From positions 33,793,855 to 33,857,854 of the forward strand of contig NC_054867.1 in assembly GCF_018320785.1 (NCBI RefSeq): a stretch of 64,000 bases of DNA, read 5' to 3'. This document shows, piece after piece, positions 12,889 to 58,984 of the stretch. Source of the DNA: Cheilinus undulatus. Taxonomy: Eukaryota > Chordata > Actinopteri > Labriformes > Labridae. A program made the position numbers and the translations under genes. Under the pieces are notes generated by a model. It was given only the letters and a program-made list of their open reading frames with translations, did no database searches and was not told where the DNA came from. Every line of letters starts with the position of its first letter. Position 1 is the stretch's first letter.

Positions 12889-15105
12889 GCACTTGGCTGT
12901 CCAAAACATAGCAAAAAAACTAAGTTAAATGTCATGTACATTTTGGGATGAAAACTTTCTTTTTCCATGTTTTTTCTTTCACTTTCTGAGCAGTGAGTTA
13001 TTTATTTTAAAGAACTAATAATCCAATGATTTCAAAATTCTTTATTATTTCTTAATAATTTCATTTAAAAGTAGCAGTGCAGACACAGAAGCACAACTTG
13101 GCAGATAAAAAGAAACCGTTTACAAAGTGCAGCTGTGTCCCAGCTTTTCTGTTCCACTGAAAGTCTGTAAACCTGCAGACCAACAATGATTCCATGAGAG
13201 CAGAGACAGTTTGAGAGCATATGTGTTCAGAGGAAACTCATGGGAATTACACGGGTGACAGCCATGTCTTCTCCTATTTACTACCTCATCCAGCCCACTG
13301 CGTGCTGTTACGCTGCAGCGTGACGGCAACATTTCACAGTTCCTGAAGGAGCTCAGCTCACCAGCAGCTGAGAAGCTTTCTGGAAGAGGATTCATGTCAG
13401 TATTTCAAGTTGTCTTGCGCAGGTGGAGATCATCAAGCCATCTTTTAAGTAGTGAGACATTCTGCTTCCTCCTGGTGAAGAAAAGCTGCTGTAGGAAGTC
13501 TTCCTCATCTTCACTGGGTCTCGGATTAGACTGAGGAGGACAGTAGAGGCGTTTGTCTGCTCCCATTGAAGTGGAACATGAACAGGTCCTCTATCTGGTC
13601 CTCTAGTTTTCTCTGCAAATAGGAAAGCACAAGTGCAGGCTCAACTTTCTCAAGCTCCACTTTCCCAAGCATAGTTTGAAAGAAGTAATTCTAAAAGAGA
13701 GCTCTCCTATCAGATTCTCTAACAGCTTGGGAGGTAATGAGAGGACCGGGAGAAAAAGCTGCTTTCCGTACACCAGATCTCCACTTATCTCCCCTCACAC
13801 CCTGAGTGTAACTTAAACTCACACACACACACAGCAGTGATCCGCCCAGAGCACTATGTGAGCCATTTGAGAGAAGTTTGATTTCAAAATAGTTCTAGCA
13901 GGGATGCTGAGGAATGGACAAGGCAATGTTATGAATGATATAAAATGACGCTAAGCGTGGGAGTAGCTCCTCTGCTGCAGTAAATGGAGAATTCACAAAA
14001 ACAGATTACTGGAAAGGCTTACCTCCTCTTCACAGTTTAATTTCAATTCAAGAAAGCAAGAATCAAAATGGTCTTGTAGAAACTTCTTTCACCACTAATT
14101 GTCTGTCTCTTATCTGTCAGCATTCAATTTGGCCTCTTGTGAGAATTTCTGCATGCCTCTTTGCTGTTCTCAAGCTGTCATTACCAGATATTTTTAGTCG
14201 CTCATAATCCCTGTAATGGCAGGATGTAGTTTTACTAAATTCATTATAAGCGAGTTTTTAGGAAGATTTAATATATAAACAAGGTCATGACATCAACATT
14301 AACATACAGTCTGTCTAAAAAGCACTGTAATTTCACCTGCTTGTTGAATGACTTCTGTTGGGCCTTGAGTTGATAGTTGGAGGACATTAACTGGTCTTTT
14401 GAGAGATTTGAGCTGGTAAGGAGAAAGGTGTTAGAAAAGTTATGAAGATTATAGTACGATTAAGGCTGATTTAAAGCATGCCAATAATGATTAAAGACTT
14501 ATCATTAATAATTTCAAATTTTAAAAACCTCTCATCATGCAACATGCATTTACTCATTGTCCAGTCTTGAAGTTGTCTATCCTTAACAAATACAGTATGT
14601 TCGTATTTTCTAACTATGCTAACTCAAAAAGTATTCTTCTTTGTTGTGTTTTCTTGGTCTGACTTGAACTGTTGGCAGCTCTACTCAGCACTGCCTCCAT
14701 GGTGGTGATGTGATATTGCAGTGTTTGGTACTTATCCAGAAGCTTCCAGAGAATGTACTGACAGAAAGCATGCAAAGGAAGGACAGATGCCTCAGTCTGT
14801 CAGTATGCTTATCAACAAAGGGGAATAAATGAGCTTTTAAAATGTTTTTTTTTGGGATGGATATGCTTTTGAACCATGCCTAAAGTGGCCATTCAAGGAA
14901 CTGCATTTTTTAGGGCTGTTTGTTTGTATTTATTTATGTGCATATTGTACGCAAAAAAAACTTTGGCAAGCCTCTATCCCAACAATAAGCAGCCTACACA
15001 CATCTCCTTTGACCACATATGTGTGGCTTATGTTTCTGAATCTTAATTTGTTTTTTTTTCTAATGGGAATAGCTTGAGTAAAACCATTTTTTAACCTCTC
15101 TACAG
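12282..15105. other. Right part of probable sema3f intron 1
   Basis: Non-coding, with a poly(T) run at 12857-12885. Ends in the pyrimidine tract and acceptor of the exon at 15106. No exon encoding a signal peptide was found. Confidence 0.45.
12857..12885. repeat. Poly(T) run of 29
   Basis: Pure T homopolymer; on the minus strand a poly(A), possibly a retroposon tail, though no source element was recognised next to it. Confidence 0.85.
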
Positions 15106-42452
<27,347 letters not shown>

Positions 42453-44467
42453 GGAGCTGGATTTACACCTTACCATACTCAAACACCACCCGTGTACCTT
42501 TTCACTCCTCCTGAACACTGCTACTCTCCATTTAGGGAAAAGACCCCAGTTAGAAAAATGAAACTATCACAAGGGATGACTGCAACCAAAAGCATCAACC
42601 ATGAAAATACACAATATTTATTGTAGGCTGTAAAAAGTACTTCTTTGTACCTATCTAGAAAACATGTTTTTGTGAATAGGTAAATCTGTGCAAATATTGT
42701 TGTTATTATAATATTATTGTTAGTGTTCTTGTTTATTACAATGTGTTATTATGTTGAGAATATCTTTATGTTTGGTGTTTTTAAGAAACAGCGAGTATGA
42801 CCCAGGATCTTGGGAGAATCCACACATGGACAAGAACAGTAACTGTTTCAAGCGGCTGTGTTGGATTGAATCTTTTTTTGGCAGCATTTGCTGTCAAAGC
42901 TGGAAATGGAGTCTCCTGTTAAACTCATGGACTTCCTTTAACACCCTCACCAGAACTCTGTACTGTATAGCAGACAGTTTTTGTACATTAACTGCAAGAT
43001 TCAAGCTGCTGACAGAGTTATTCTGCATTTCTTGGGACACATGATGAAAGAAATGCTAACAGACTGAAGCTGTGACAGTCTGTCACTATCAAACAGTCAC
43101 ATGTTAAAGAAAGTTACCTGTGCTGCAGGTAAAGACGTCTCTCCTCTGTGTTGTGGTCCATCCTGGATACGAGTAACAATGGTACATCACCAAAATTCTT
43201 CCAGAATCAGTTGCTGCAAAGTGTTTGTTTCTACGTAAATATCACATCTCAATGTTGTATCCTAAACAAACGTGATCTTTGTGATAAGCTTTTTTTTTCC
43301 TCGGGGAAAGGGTCTTTTAACAACACGAAAGCTGAAAATATAAGATTGCCTTCTTTTTTCTTTTTTTAGAAAAGAAATTCCATCAGGCAGCTAAATGTGA
43401 CTTTGTGACAGTTTGTGATTAAAAAGAGACAAGCACCTTCTGTTGCCAAAATGGTAATCATAAAAAAACAGTAAATACTTCACACATATCTGTGGCATTT
43501 ACACTATAGTCATGTCAGGCATGCAGGTGAATGCTCTGAGCAGGGGCGTGTCTAGGGGGCGGCCTCGGGTGGAACTGCATTACAATTTCAATTGCCTTCT
43601 TGTTTATATACTTTTTTGTCCTACTAATTTAAACAAATAATTCAACATTGAAATTAAGAAAGGAGGAAACAAAATATACCGTAGAGACAACAGCTTTAGA
43701 ATTTTTTAACAAAAAGGTTAAAGTCATGTGATTATAAAATGAGAGGTGGTGGGCAAATTTAGGAAAACTAGGCGTATTGCTAAATTGAAGTTGAATTGCC
43801 GTTTTAGGTTTCTCATACTTCATTATGAGTAGATATCTGCACAGCGAGGCAGGGTTTGATTTCACACCTTCTGATTGGGCTTTTTTAGATGCATATACTA
43901 CGAGTCCTCAAAGAATTTATGGAAATATTTAATAGAATGTTACAACTGTACGCTGCAGTATTTTTATAAATTAGATATCTATAGTGGAACTATAAATGGT
44001 AAAAACAAAATTGCTATTTCACATGCCTACTCCACCACCTGCCCAATGAGATATCACAACCAAACATTTATACTCACTCAAATTAACTGAATGTAAAATG
44101 TTGCAGTCTGAACATTTGATCGAGCTACAATAAGCTTGAACAAAGAGACAGGACAAAACTAATATGTTTGGAAAGTTAGGGCCGGTGTCCACAGCCATTA
44201 TTTATTCCTATGCTTGCTCCATTGTAGTTTAGCATTTTCAGCACTTAGCATTCACAGCACAAAGATGCCCTCAGTGGCAGCTTTTCCCCTCTACTCACAG
44301 TGCTCTCCACGTCCATGGCCAATCAAAATCAAGAAAGGACTTTTCCTAACAACAAAAGTAGAGAAGAAACCAATCTGACTCGTCATTTCAAGGATAACGT
44401 TTGTGGTCTCGAGGAGCTACAAATGTAAGGACGAGATTCCTTTAAATTGTTTTGTTTTCTTGATTAT

Positions 44468-45257
44468 TAGGGATGTAACAGTATCAAAATCTCACAGTAT
44501 GATAATACCTTGATAACAAGTCCACCTTTTTGATACCTTTCATGTTATCAAAAATAAATAATAAAAATAAAAACTTGGAGATAAAAGTGACATCTGCATT
44601 TATCAAAGAACAAATGCACTTTGACTATTACAATATGTGCAAAAAAAGTGCCGTAGTTGTGCATTAGGCTTTAAACTTATACTTTGGCTCCAACAACCTC
44701 TATTGTCCACGACTGAAAGTAGCTGTAGGTCTTTGGTGATATAGTCACGATACACCTTGTGGTCTGTTAAGCTCTGCCCCTGCATCGTTGTGAGGAAGTG
44801 GGATTGTAAACTCTTCCTTAAGAATCTTTAGGTCTGGCTAAATTCTGCTCCTTGTATCTTCACATATCTTTCCAGGGTGATGATTTGCCAAGTAGCTCCT
44901 TGTATCACTCATTTTTCCCCATCGAGTTTGTCACCCCAGTTTGGCACTGTTCAAATATTGTTTTTGTTTGTCCTTTACTTTTTGTCCAATGTCATTTCTC
45001 TACACTGGGAAACCAAAATGCTTCCACGCGTCAGATTTAGAAGTCGCTGGAGCCTCCAGTTCTCACTCGCACTATAACATGCTTTTAGCTCAAGCCAGTG
45101 AGTGGAGTACAGCGACGGCTGGGTACACAAGGGCTGATGGTAACTGTAGTTCCCATTTCCCTTCACTCTGCTCTGTTAAAAGAAACCTCTTTGCATGTCC
45201 ATAACGGTATTGATGTGTGTCCATCACTGCGAAATTAACAATACCATTACATCTCTA
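44468..45257. mobile_element. Nested hAT-like MITE
   Basis: Termini tagggatgtaacagtat and aataccattacatctcta are inverted repeats with a few mismatches; subterminal cagtatgataatacc recalls fish hAT MITEs. Flanks ttgattat and ttaattcc agree at five of eight positions, as an aged target duplication could. Fully contained in the larger hAT. Confidence 0.65.
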
Positions 45258-45599
45258 TTAATTCCATATCCTTGAACAAAGGAAAATATTGAGCCCACAA
45301 AGCTATTTTGAAAAATATATGGTTACTTCTGAGAAAAGCAGAAGTCAGCAAGCATAATTTAGCAACATTATGCAATAAGTGCTCTGAAACTAAGGTTGTG
45401 GAAAAATGTCAGCTGAGGATGCATTACTTTTTATTTTACTATGTTTCCTATGGTAACATAAGTTTTTGTTGTTTTCTAGAAATTGAAAAGATAAACACAT
45501 TAACTAGCTTTGTTATCCTGAGATAATGATACAAAGACAAGATTTTGAACAGCCAAAATTTTCTCATTATGGCAAAATGGGGTTATATGAAATACATGT

Positions 45600-45732
45600 C
45601 AGTATGTCACCTGAGGGCTCCCATACATCATACTTTTTGCCACTTTTTCAAGGAAAACATTTGCGACCCACTGAATACAGCTCTGTGACCCCCTTTTGGG
45701 TCCCAAGCTACCAGTTGAGAACCACTGCTTAA
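45600..45732. repeat. Fragment of a GTTCTCAAC-type hAT element
   Basis: gacccccttttgggtcccaa and ccagttgagaaccactgct form the typical terminus of a fish hAT family. Only one end is visible inside the larger insertion. Confidence 0.5.
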
Positions 45733-46571
45733 GGCTTTTTCTGCATAAGTCACCACCAAAGTTTGGCCACTCTAGTTCAAAGAAGTCTGGACACGCCCTT
45801 AGCTCTGAGTGTTTCTTTTCCTTTAAGAGTCCAAGGTTTTCATTCCTGCCAGTGTTATGCTAAACAGTGGTCTCACTGAAGTCAAGTGAATACTGATCAT
45901 GCAGTAAATCCACTTTTGTTAGACTACAACTAAATGTGTGCATTTGCAGCCTACAGAAATAGACCTCTTCGATCAGTGCCGGTGGATGATGTAGCTCTCC
46001 CAGCTACTTCCTGCCATCTTACCATCAGACATGCCACAGACTTCATATGAAACTGTTTATACTGAGCAACGTCCATACTGTAAGATATAAGAATAAGTCA
46101 CAAATACAACCACTAAGAAGCTGATCACCACCAAACCTGAAGAGAAACAACATGTACCAAACTCTTCAGAGGGTGGCTTTTCATTGTGCATGGCATGTAC
46201 AGTGTATGTGTACAGTATTTGTCTAAAATGCTACATGTATGTTGCTGTGAATGTCAGTGAATGTCTTTCTTGTTGTGGGAATATGGAAAAACTATCAGTG
46301 GAAGAAAGTGATGCTCATAATCCAACTTATTATGGGACAGAGTACAGAAAGGTCCGATTGTTTTTTAAACTCTCTCTCTGTACGTCTCTTTCTCTTCTCT
46401 CTTGTTCTCAGCAGATTTGTACATGATTTCAAACATCTTTTATTTTCTGTTTGTCAGACTTTGCTCTGGTTCATTGCGGTAAAGTAATGTATGATATAAT
46501 GCACAGTCGATGTTATTGTTATGACTTGTAAAAAAGTTAATATCTTTTCTTCCTCATCAATGTTGCTGACT

Positions 46572-46577
46572 AATAAA
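46572..46577 (+). terminator. sema3f: Likely sema3f poly(A) signal
   Basis: Canonical aataaa in the context ctaataaattaaag, followed about 30 bp on by a T-rich stretch (ggttcttttctgtttg) that could be the downstream element. It stands 80 bp before the hAT element at 46656. Confidence 0.5.
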
Positions 46578-46655
46578 TTAAAGCTCTATATTTTATAATA
46601 ACAGAGGTTCTTTTCTGTTTGCTGTTCGTCTGCAAATACTGTCGAGGGTTTATTG

Positions 46656-48303
46656 TAGGGCTGTCGAAGTTAACGCGTTAATATCGCGTTAACTCAAATT
46701 ACTTTTAACGCCGCTAAATTTTTTGTCGCACGATTAACGCATGCGCGTTCTGTATGACCCTCGACCCATCCCGTAGTTTGCCAGACCAGGAAGTGGCGCC
46801 GTCGTGATGCGGTACAAGCGAGCAGAAATGGATAAAGGACAGAGACTTTTGAATGACAGGTTCAGCTTTTAGATCATGTCAGATAAAACTGAAGTTATTT
46901 TCTCCTACTGTCGACATGAACGAAGTTACAGGAAGTTCGTAGAGTCTTAGATAGCCCGCACTACTCGCTAGCCATGCACACCGCTAATGCAGAGAGCCGC
47001 CCCCCTCGCCATGCTGGATTTGTTTACAATGGAGACACTCAGACAACTCTGCAGGGATGGACTCGCTATCTGGCATACCGGGCATTTCCAGGTGTGCCGA
47101 CGCACTTTTGGGCCAGTAGGATTTATTCTTTTATTTAGGCTATTATATCTGCCATGAACCGGCACCACAGCTGCGCTATTGACTGTTGACTGGTCCGATC
47201 ACGTCTCCTAAAGGTCCGCTCTCATCCCCACGCAGCTCCTGCTTGAAAGTGAAAGTATTCGGAGAAAAACGAAACTTACTAAAACGATCGACTGGAACTG
47301 TGAATAAACGCCAAATTTAAATAACAGTCAATCAAGATGCTGCAAAACTGTCAAAGACTCTGCAGTCCCTACAGGAGATTGTCTGATGCATGGTGAATGT
47401 ACAGCTGCATCATGGGGGAGGAGGAGAAGACAGAGCAGCAGAGGCTGGTGTGTGACAGGAGAGCAGAGGTTAGTGAATGAGCTCTGTAGAGTATCATAAG
47501 CTGAAAGCATTGTTAGACTGTGGGTCTCCTTTATTTAGGAAGAAAAAATGGTTTTAGATTAAATCTGTAGCTCTTCTATGATCTGAAGAATGAAGAGATG
47601 ATTAAGTTCTCTTAGTCCACCTTAAAAGTTCTCAGTCATTTCTTACTGTCAGCATTTATTTTACATTTGGACTACATTTTTTAGTTTGAAAGTAAAAATA
47701 TGATAAATAATAGCAGACATTTTTTAAGTAATTACTTGCTTCTTCTCTTGAGCAGGGCAGATGTGTCCACCTTACTCACATCAGAACAGTGAAACACCAT
47801 TAGATGTGTCTGTGCCTTACTGCTGAGCTCTCAGCAGAGACTTGACTTCTTTATGTCCATGTGTGATGATGAGATCTGTTGTTCAGTGTTCAGCTGCTGA
47901 GAACAGAGGAGTTAACTTCTAGAAGACTAAAGTTTGACTCTACATTGTGGTATTACTCAGTAATGTTACATTAAGGTCAGTATCTCCATCTGTTGTGGCT
48001 TGAGTTTACCATGATATGCTCTCAGCATATTTTTGCAGCGTTCAGTATCTTTGAGCTCAGACTAGAGAATTTTCTGGACTTTATCTGTTGTTGTTTTGGG
48101 TTGTTGACATGAACAAATATTTGCCTAAAGAAAGCCTTTTTGTCCACTTGTGTTGATAAGGGTATTTAAATCTTGAGAAATAGTACTGTAAGGTACATTT
48201 AGAATAGACAAAAAAGTGTGATTAATTTGCGATTAATTGCAAGTTAACTATGGAATTTGTGAGATTAATTGCAATTAAAATTTTTAATGTATTGACAGCC
48301 CTA
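46656..48303 (+). mobile_element. hAT transposon, internally deleted, with perfect 8-bp TSD
   Basis: 1648 bp bounded by gtttattg at 46648-46655 and 48304-48311. Termini tagggctgtcgaagttaacg and tgtattgacagcccta, with subterminal gcgttaa/gattaa repeats. An ATG at 46828 reads MDKGQRLLNDRFSF then stop; downstream DKTEVIFSYCRHERSYRKF in another frame resembles the start of a BED finger. The rest of the transposase is missing. Confidence 0.92.
46828..46941 (+). pseudogene. N-terminal vestige of hAT transposase
   Basis: MDKGQRLLNDRFSF ends at TAG; the next stretch encodes a C-x2-C-like piece (YCRHERSYR) of a BED finger. About 35 codons in all, with no catalytic core. Identified from recollection of the family. 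Confidence 0.5.
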
Positions 48304-48539
48304 GTTTATTGTCTAATATAATGTAACATACTGAGTTCAGTGCTATTTCTAATGTTGCATTTTACATCGATGTAGGAATCAAAAGAAGCAAAACAACAGA
48401 GTTAACTACTTCATAGTGTGTAAAGGTGCATCTTTACTGCTGGTATGCAAGAACTTTTCACAAAATACACTTACAAAGTACACAACAGGGAAAATCTCTG
48501 GAGCTCAGTCAGAGCGACCATCAGGTTCTTGGTCACATC

Positions 48540-49110
48540 TTACAAAGGTAACCTGGCACGTCAGATGGATGTGTTTCACACATCCATCTGGGAAAGCTTC
48601 AATAGGAAACGTTTGAGAAAAGGCAGAGGCTTTGAAAAAAACTCAGAGTGTGATTGGATGAACTTTCTGTCTGTCACATCTCTACAGGCCAGTCAGAGCA
48701 ACAAAACACGTGACGTAGCCGCTATCGAGCTGCACATATGCAGCTACCGAGGAATAACGCGAAACATGGCGACTAAAGACATGTAAGTACTCGACTTTGA
48801 AAAGAAAACAACTCACTGCTGTTCTTTGTTCTTCTTTTAACGAAGAAATGTTGTCAAGTTCTGCTAAAACTGGCGCTTTAGCAGCATCCACACTAAGCTC
48901 TTCCACCAATTGCACTGACCTCTTGCTGCTGCCCTGTTTACGTCACAACTCCGCCGTGCCTGAAAGTACTGCCCCTCGTTGCTGATTGGTCCTGTCACTT
49001 TCTAACCGGGCCCAAACGGTTCAGATGGGAGCTTTGCAAGATGGATTCACCAGTGAGAAACAAGGAAATGGGCGTATCCATCTGTTTTGCAAGGTTATTA
49101 CAAAGGCCCT
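48540..49110. mobile_element. Non-autonomous DNA element of fish (GTATCCATCTGTTTTGCAAGG end)
   Basis: Holds the phrases ggccagtcagagcaacaaaa, gtgacgtagccgctatcgag, aataacgcgaaacatggcga and atgggcgtatccatctgttt, which I know as a high-copy fish element. It contains a perfect 12-bp-stem hairpin at 48562-48590. Exact ends and superfamily are uncertain. The atg-gcg-act start and gtaagt-like site inside belong to the element. Confidence 0.55.
48562..48590. repeat. Perfect 12-bp hairpin
   Basis: cagatggatgtg, five-base loop, cacatccatctg. A stable foldback inside the element above. Confidence 0.9.
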
Positions 49111-49151
49111 TCTCCCCCATTGCAGCATATTTTTTGTAGCCTTCCCCAGAC

Positions 49152-49785
49152 CAGAGGTTCTCAACCATTTCAGTCCGCGACCCCCAAAATAAAGGCGCCA
49201 TTGGCAGGGGCCCCCTCTGTACCTGAAGGTGGCTGAACATAGTCATGCACATTCAAGAATAGTCATGTGCAGACAAGGCTGCCCATTAGGGGGAGAAATG
49301 GGAGCATTTTCTGGGGTCCAGCCAAACTGGGCAGCAAATCATGGTCCATTACAAAGTTAAGCTGTGGTACTTTATTTTTGACCTGAGCAATAACCACTCT
49401 TATCAAAGAAACAATTTTTTAAATCATTTATGCCGTAAGTAGCCCTCTTAATGATGTAAATCCTTTTGTTAAAAACAGAATTGAAATATGTTAAAATATG
49501 TAAAATGTTTTAATAATGGCAAAAAATGACAGGAAAGTTGTGAAATTAGATTTTAAAAGTAGCAAAAATGGGTTAGAAATGCCAAAATTTACATAAAAGT
49601 GGCAAAAAAAACCTAAAAAATAGAAAAAATGTGTTAAAATTGGTGGGGAAAGAGTGATAAAAATGGGTTAAATTAGGCAAAATCGATTCAAAGTGGCAAC
49701 AGTGTAATTGTAAGGCATCTGGAGACCCCCTCTCAGTGTCTCATGACCCCCAATGGGGTCCCGACCCCAACATTGAGAACCCCTG
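49152..49785. mobile_element. hAT-like MITE, GTTCTCAA termini, with internal repeats
   Basis: Left end cagaggttctcaacc .. cgaccccc and right end gggtcccgaccccaac .. ttgagaacccctg are inverted repeats with mismatches. The interior carries short interspersed units of the type aaaatgggttaaa / aaaagtggcaaa and a block shared in inverted orientation with 52065-52785. Flanking 8-mers do not match. Confidence 0.6.
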
Positions 49786-50585
49786 CAACAATCCTGTCTC
49801 TGAGCTCTGTAGGCAGTTCCTTTGACCTTACAGCTTAGTAAGTCTTTTCAAGTGGAATAAAAATTACCATGAGATGTGAATAGTCAAAGTCAAGAGCCTC
49901 ATATTAGTATTTAACACAATATTTGAGCAAAATTACTTTGTTACATTACACAGTTGCTTATAAGCGTTGAGTAAAATGTGATGAAAGGATCATTACAAAT
50001 GGAAATAGAAAAAGATAATATACTTTATGAGCAGGAAAATGCTACACACACACACACTCACACTGAAGATGCTTGTGTATCTTGTTGACTGTGATTAGAT
50101 TAGGATCCTAACCAGCCTCAGATTGGGGTCAATGAGATCTGTCAGGTGAAACCACAAAGCTCTTTAATCACTCCACAGCTCATCCTGCAGTCTGCACCAT
50201 CACTTTAAAAGTGTCAAAATGTCTTTGTCAGATTTGTCACTTTGTAATCAGTGGTCTTCTGACTTGTTTTAACGGCCCTGATCTTATTTTGCTGATCATT
50301 ATGGAGTGTGTTTTAACTCTTTTAATCAGTTCCTTTATATATCCCACACATTCAAGACCAACCCAGCTTAGATTTTCAATTTGGTCCTGATGTGAGATAA
50401 ATCTAGTTTTCACAGCACAAACACTCAGCATAAACTTGTTCCACATGTATGCTTCTCTTTGAAAGGCCCCTAAGAGGAGCACAGAGAGATAAGCACTTGA
50501 GCCGATGTCCATCTTCCGCTGAGCACAGCAAAGTCCCCTAAAGGTTAGAGCACACCTTCCCTGATGTAGGTCTGTTTCTCCTCGC

Positions 50586-50614
50586 ACCCCACCCCCACCC
50601 CCCCCCCCACCCTA
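50586..50614. repeat. C-rich tract upstream of gnat1
   Basis: caccccacccccaccccccc-type run about 230 bp before the gnat1 start codon. Could form G-quadruplex on the other strand; role unknown. Confidence 0.7.
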
Positions 50615-50839
50615 AAACGCTCCTGTCCTTGCTCCCCATTGGTCACACTGGGTCATGTGGAAAGGGGAAGCCCGAAATCATCTCCTAAGACGGGAAAATA
50701 CTCAAGCATTCTCTGGGGTTTGGTTTGGGTAGACGCACCAGCTGCACAGGTGACAGCCCCTGTCCAAAAAAAAACACAGGTCCCATCAGAGAGGACCTAC
50801 TGCCATTTTTCCTGACAATTTTTTCCTGGAAAAGTTAGG
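50615..50839 (+). promoter_or_regulatory. gnat1: gnat1 5' flank / 5' UTR (inferred)
   Basis: Sequence directly before the ATG. It lacks a clear TATA box and has E-box-like cagctg and caggtg hexamers near 50740-50750. The transcription start and any CRX/NRL sites cannot be fixed from the sequence alone. Confidence 0.3.
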
Positions 50840-57645
<6,806 letters not shown>

Positions 57646-58779
57646 GAGCCATGCTGAGAAGAGCAGTGGTGAGCCGATTAGTATTGGTCTGATTATTCAG
57701 ACTGAAAGGTTCAGACATCCTAACAGTCAACATTTCTTTCTTTATTTCAGGGGGATCCTCAAGAAACCTTTTCTCATTCAAACTGAGCTGAAAAGTTTTC
57801 CCTCAAACAAGTGAAAGCAAACATTCTAACCAATTTGTTGTCTTTAAAAGTAAGTCAAAGTTTTAAACCAGAGACTTTGTATCAACTGAGACAAGAAGAC
57901 AAGAAGACGACTGAAAATCAGCTGCAAAAAAACGATGAGTTGAATTTTGGTTAAGCTTATTTTTCTTAAAAGTCTCTTAAACTCATTTTCAGAAGGCTAT
58001 GCAATCCATAGTTAATTCATCTAAGGCTGTATTCAGTATTTATTCACTGTTGTGAGTAGATGTAAAGCTAATGCATCCATACTGGTCAGTAAACAGAGTA
58101 AACAGAGTAAACTAGGCCCTCCTGCAGAAGTACTCCAGAAGTAGGTTCCAGTTCACACTATCAAGAAGTCTTAGAAAATCTAAGTCCCCGCATTAGTTTA
58201 GCAGAATTATTGTATATAATAAATGTTTTCTAAATGACACATTACAAATGAGGTGGATCTAAAGCCCTACAAGGTGGTAGAAGTAAAAAGCTGCAACTTC
58301 ACTGTCTCTAAGTTAACCGGACTACGGGCCTTACAGCCAGCTATCCTGTACAGAAACTGATACTTATAAACTTTGAGTAAGCTTATTAAAGCTTGTAGAA
58401 ACCTGAGTAGCTCTCCATTTTTCACAAATAAAAAAGTGACACAGCATGCATTGTTCTTAACTGCTTCATAAAAATGCACTCCTTTTGTAGCACTAAAACT
58501 ACAACAGTCTCCACATTTAATTAAGAGGATAAATGTTTAGTTTAAGGAAGTATAACTCATAGATTAGAATTTCACATATGGAAGATACATTTCAATTATC
58601 TGTAGCCCAGCTTAGCTTTGCAGAAAGAATGTAAACAGAGGTAAGCATCCTGCTCTTGTCAAAGTTCAAAATTGAAAATATGCTTTAATGGCACGAATCG
58701 TTGGTTAAAACCTTTGCTGCCAAAGCAGAGTACATAAACAAAACAAAACAAATAGTCATAACGACAATCACTATATCAC

Positions 58780-58783
<4 letters not shown>
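57646..58783 (+). other. gnat1 3' flank, includes 3' UTR
   Basis: AT-rich, no open frame of note. Holds the candidate poly(A) signal at 58218. Nothing else recognised before the (AT)n tract. Confidence 0.5.
58218..58223 (+). terminator. gnat1: Candidate gnat1 poly(A) signal
   Basis: aataaa about 570 bp past the gnat1 stop, within unique AT-rich sequence before the (AT)n tract. Other signals could be used, and no transcript evidence is available. Confidence 0.35.

Positions 58784-58845
<62 letters not shown>
58784..58845. repeat. (AT)n microsatellite
   Basis: About 31 AT units, the longest dinucleotide run in the window, 140 bp before the next Tc1 element. Confidence 0.95.
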
Positions 58846-58846
<1 letters not shown>

Positions 58847-58984
58847 CACACAATATACTCTCTATACAACGACTGCAAAGCATGGGAGAGTGGCAGAGAG
58901 TGGAAGAAAACACAATAAATCTTGACTAGAGTTTGCCAAAAGACGTGGTAGACTACTCTTTTTTGGCCACCAGACTAGATACTA

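Larger units (their letters stand above)
43541..45801. mobile_element. hAT-type element with perfect 8-bp TSD in sema3f 3' UTR
   Basis: 2261-bp insertion bounded by gctctgag at 43533-43540 and 45802-45809. Termini caggggcgtgtctag and ctggacacgccctta are inverted repeats with few mismatches. The interior holds no intact transposase but is composite: a second hAT-like element (44468-45257) and a fragment with gttgagaaccactgct (45600-45732) lie inside. Confidence 0.85.
42453..46590 (+). other. sema3f: sema3f 3' UTR (inferred), about 4.1 kb
   Basis: No coding exon follows the stop. The first canonical, well-placed poly(A) signal downstream in the same orientation is aataaa at 46572-46577, giving a long 3' UTR. 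A 2.26-kb hAT insertion takes up 43541-45801. The AT-rich stretch at 42690-42750 could hold earlier, non-canonical ends, so the extent is an inference. Confidence 0.5.

Noticed and set aside
48416..48786. Overlapping open frames of 66 and 113 codons before gnat1
   Set aside because: They overlap a high-copy non-autonomous fish element; no known protein is encoded.
58701..58925. Open frame with an Ile/Tyr repeat
   Set aside because: Simple translation of the (AT)n microsatellite.
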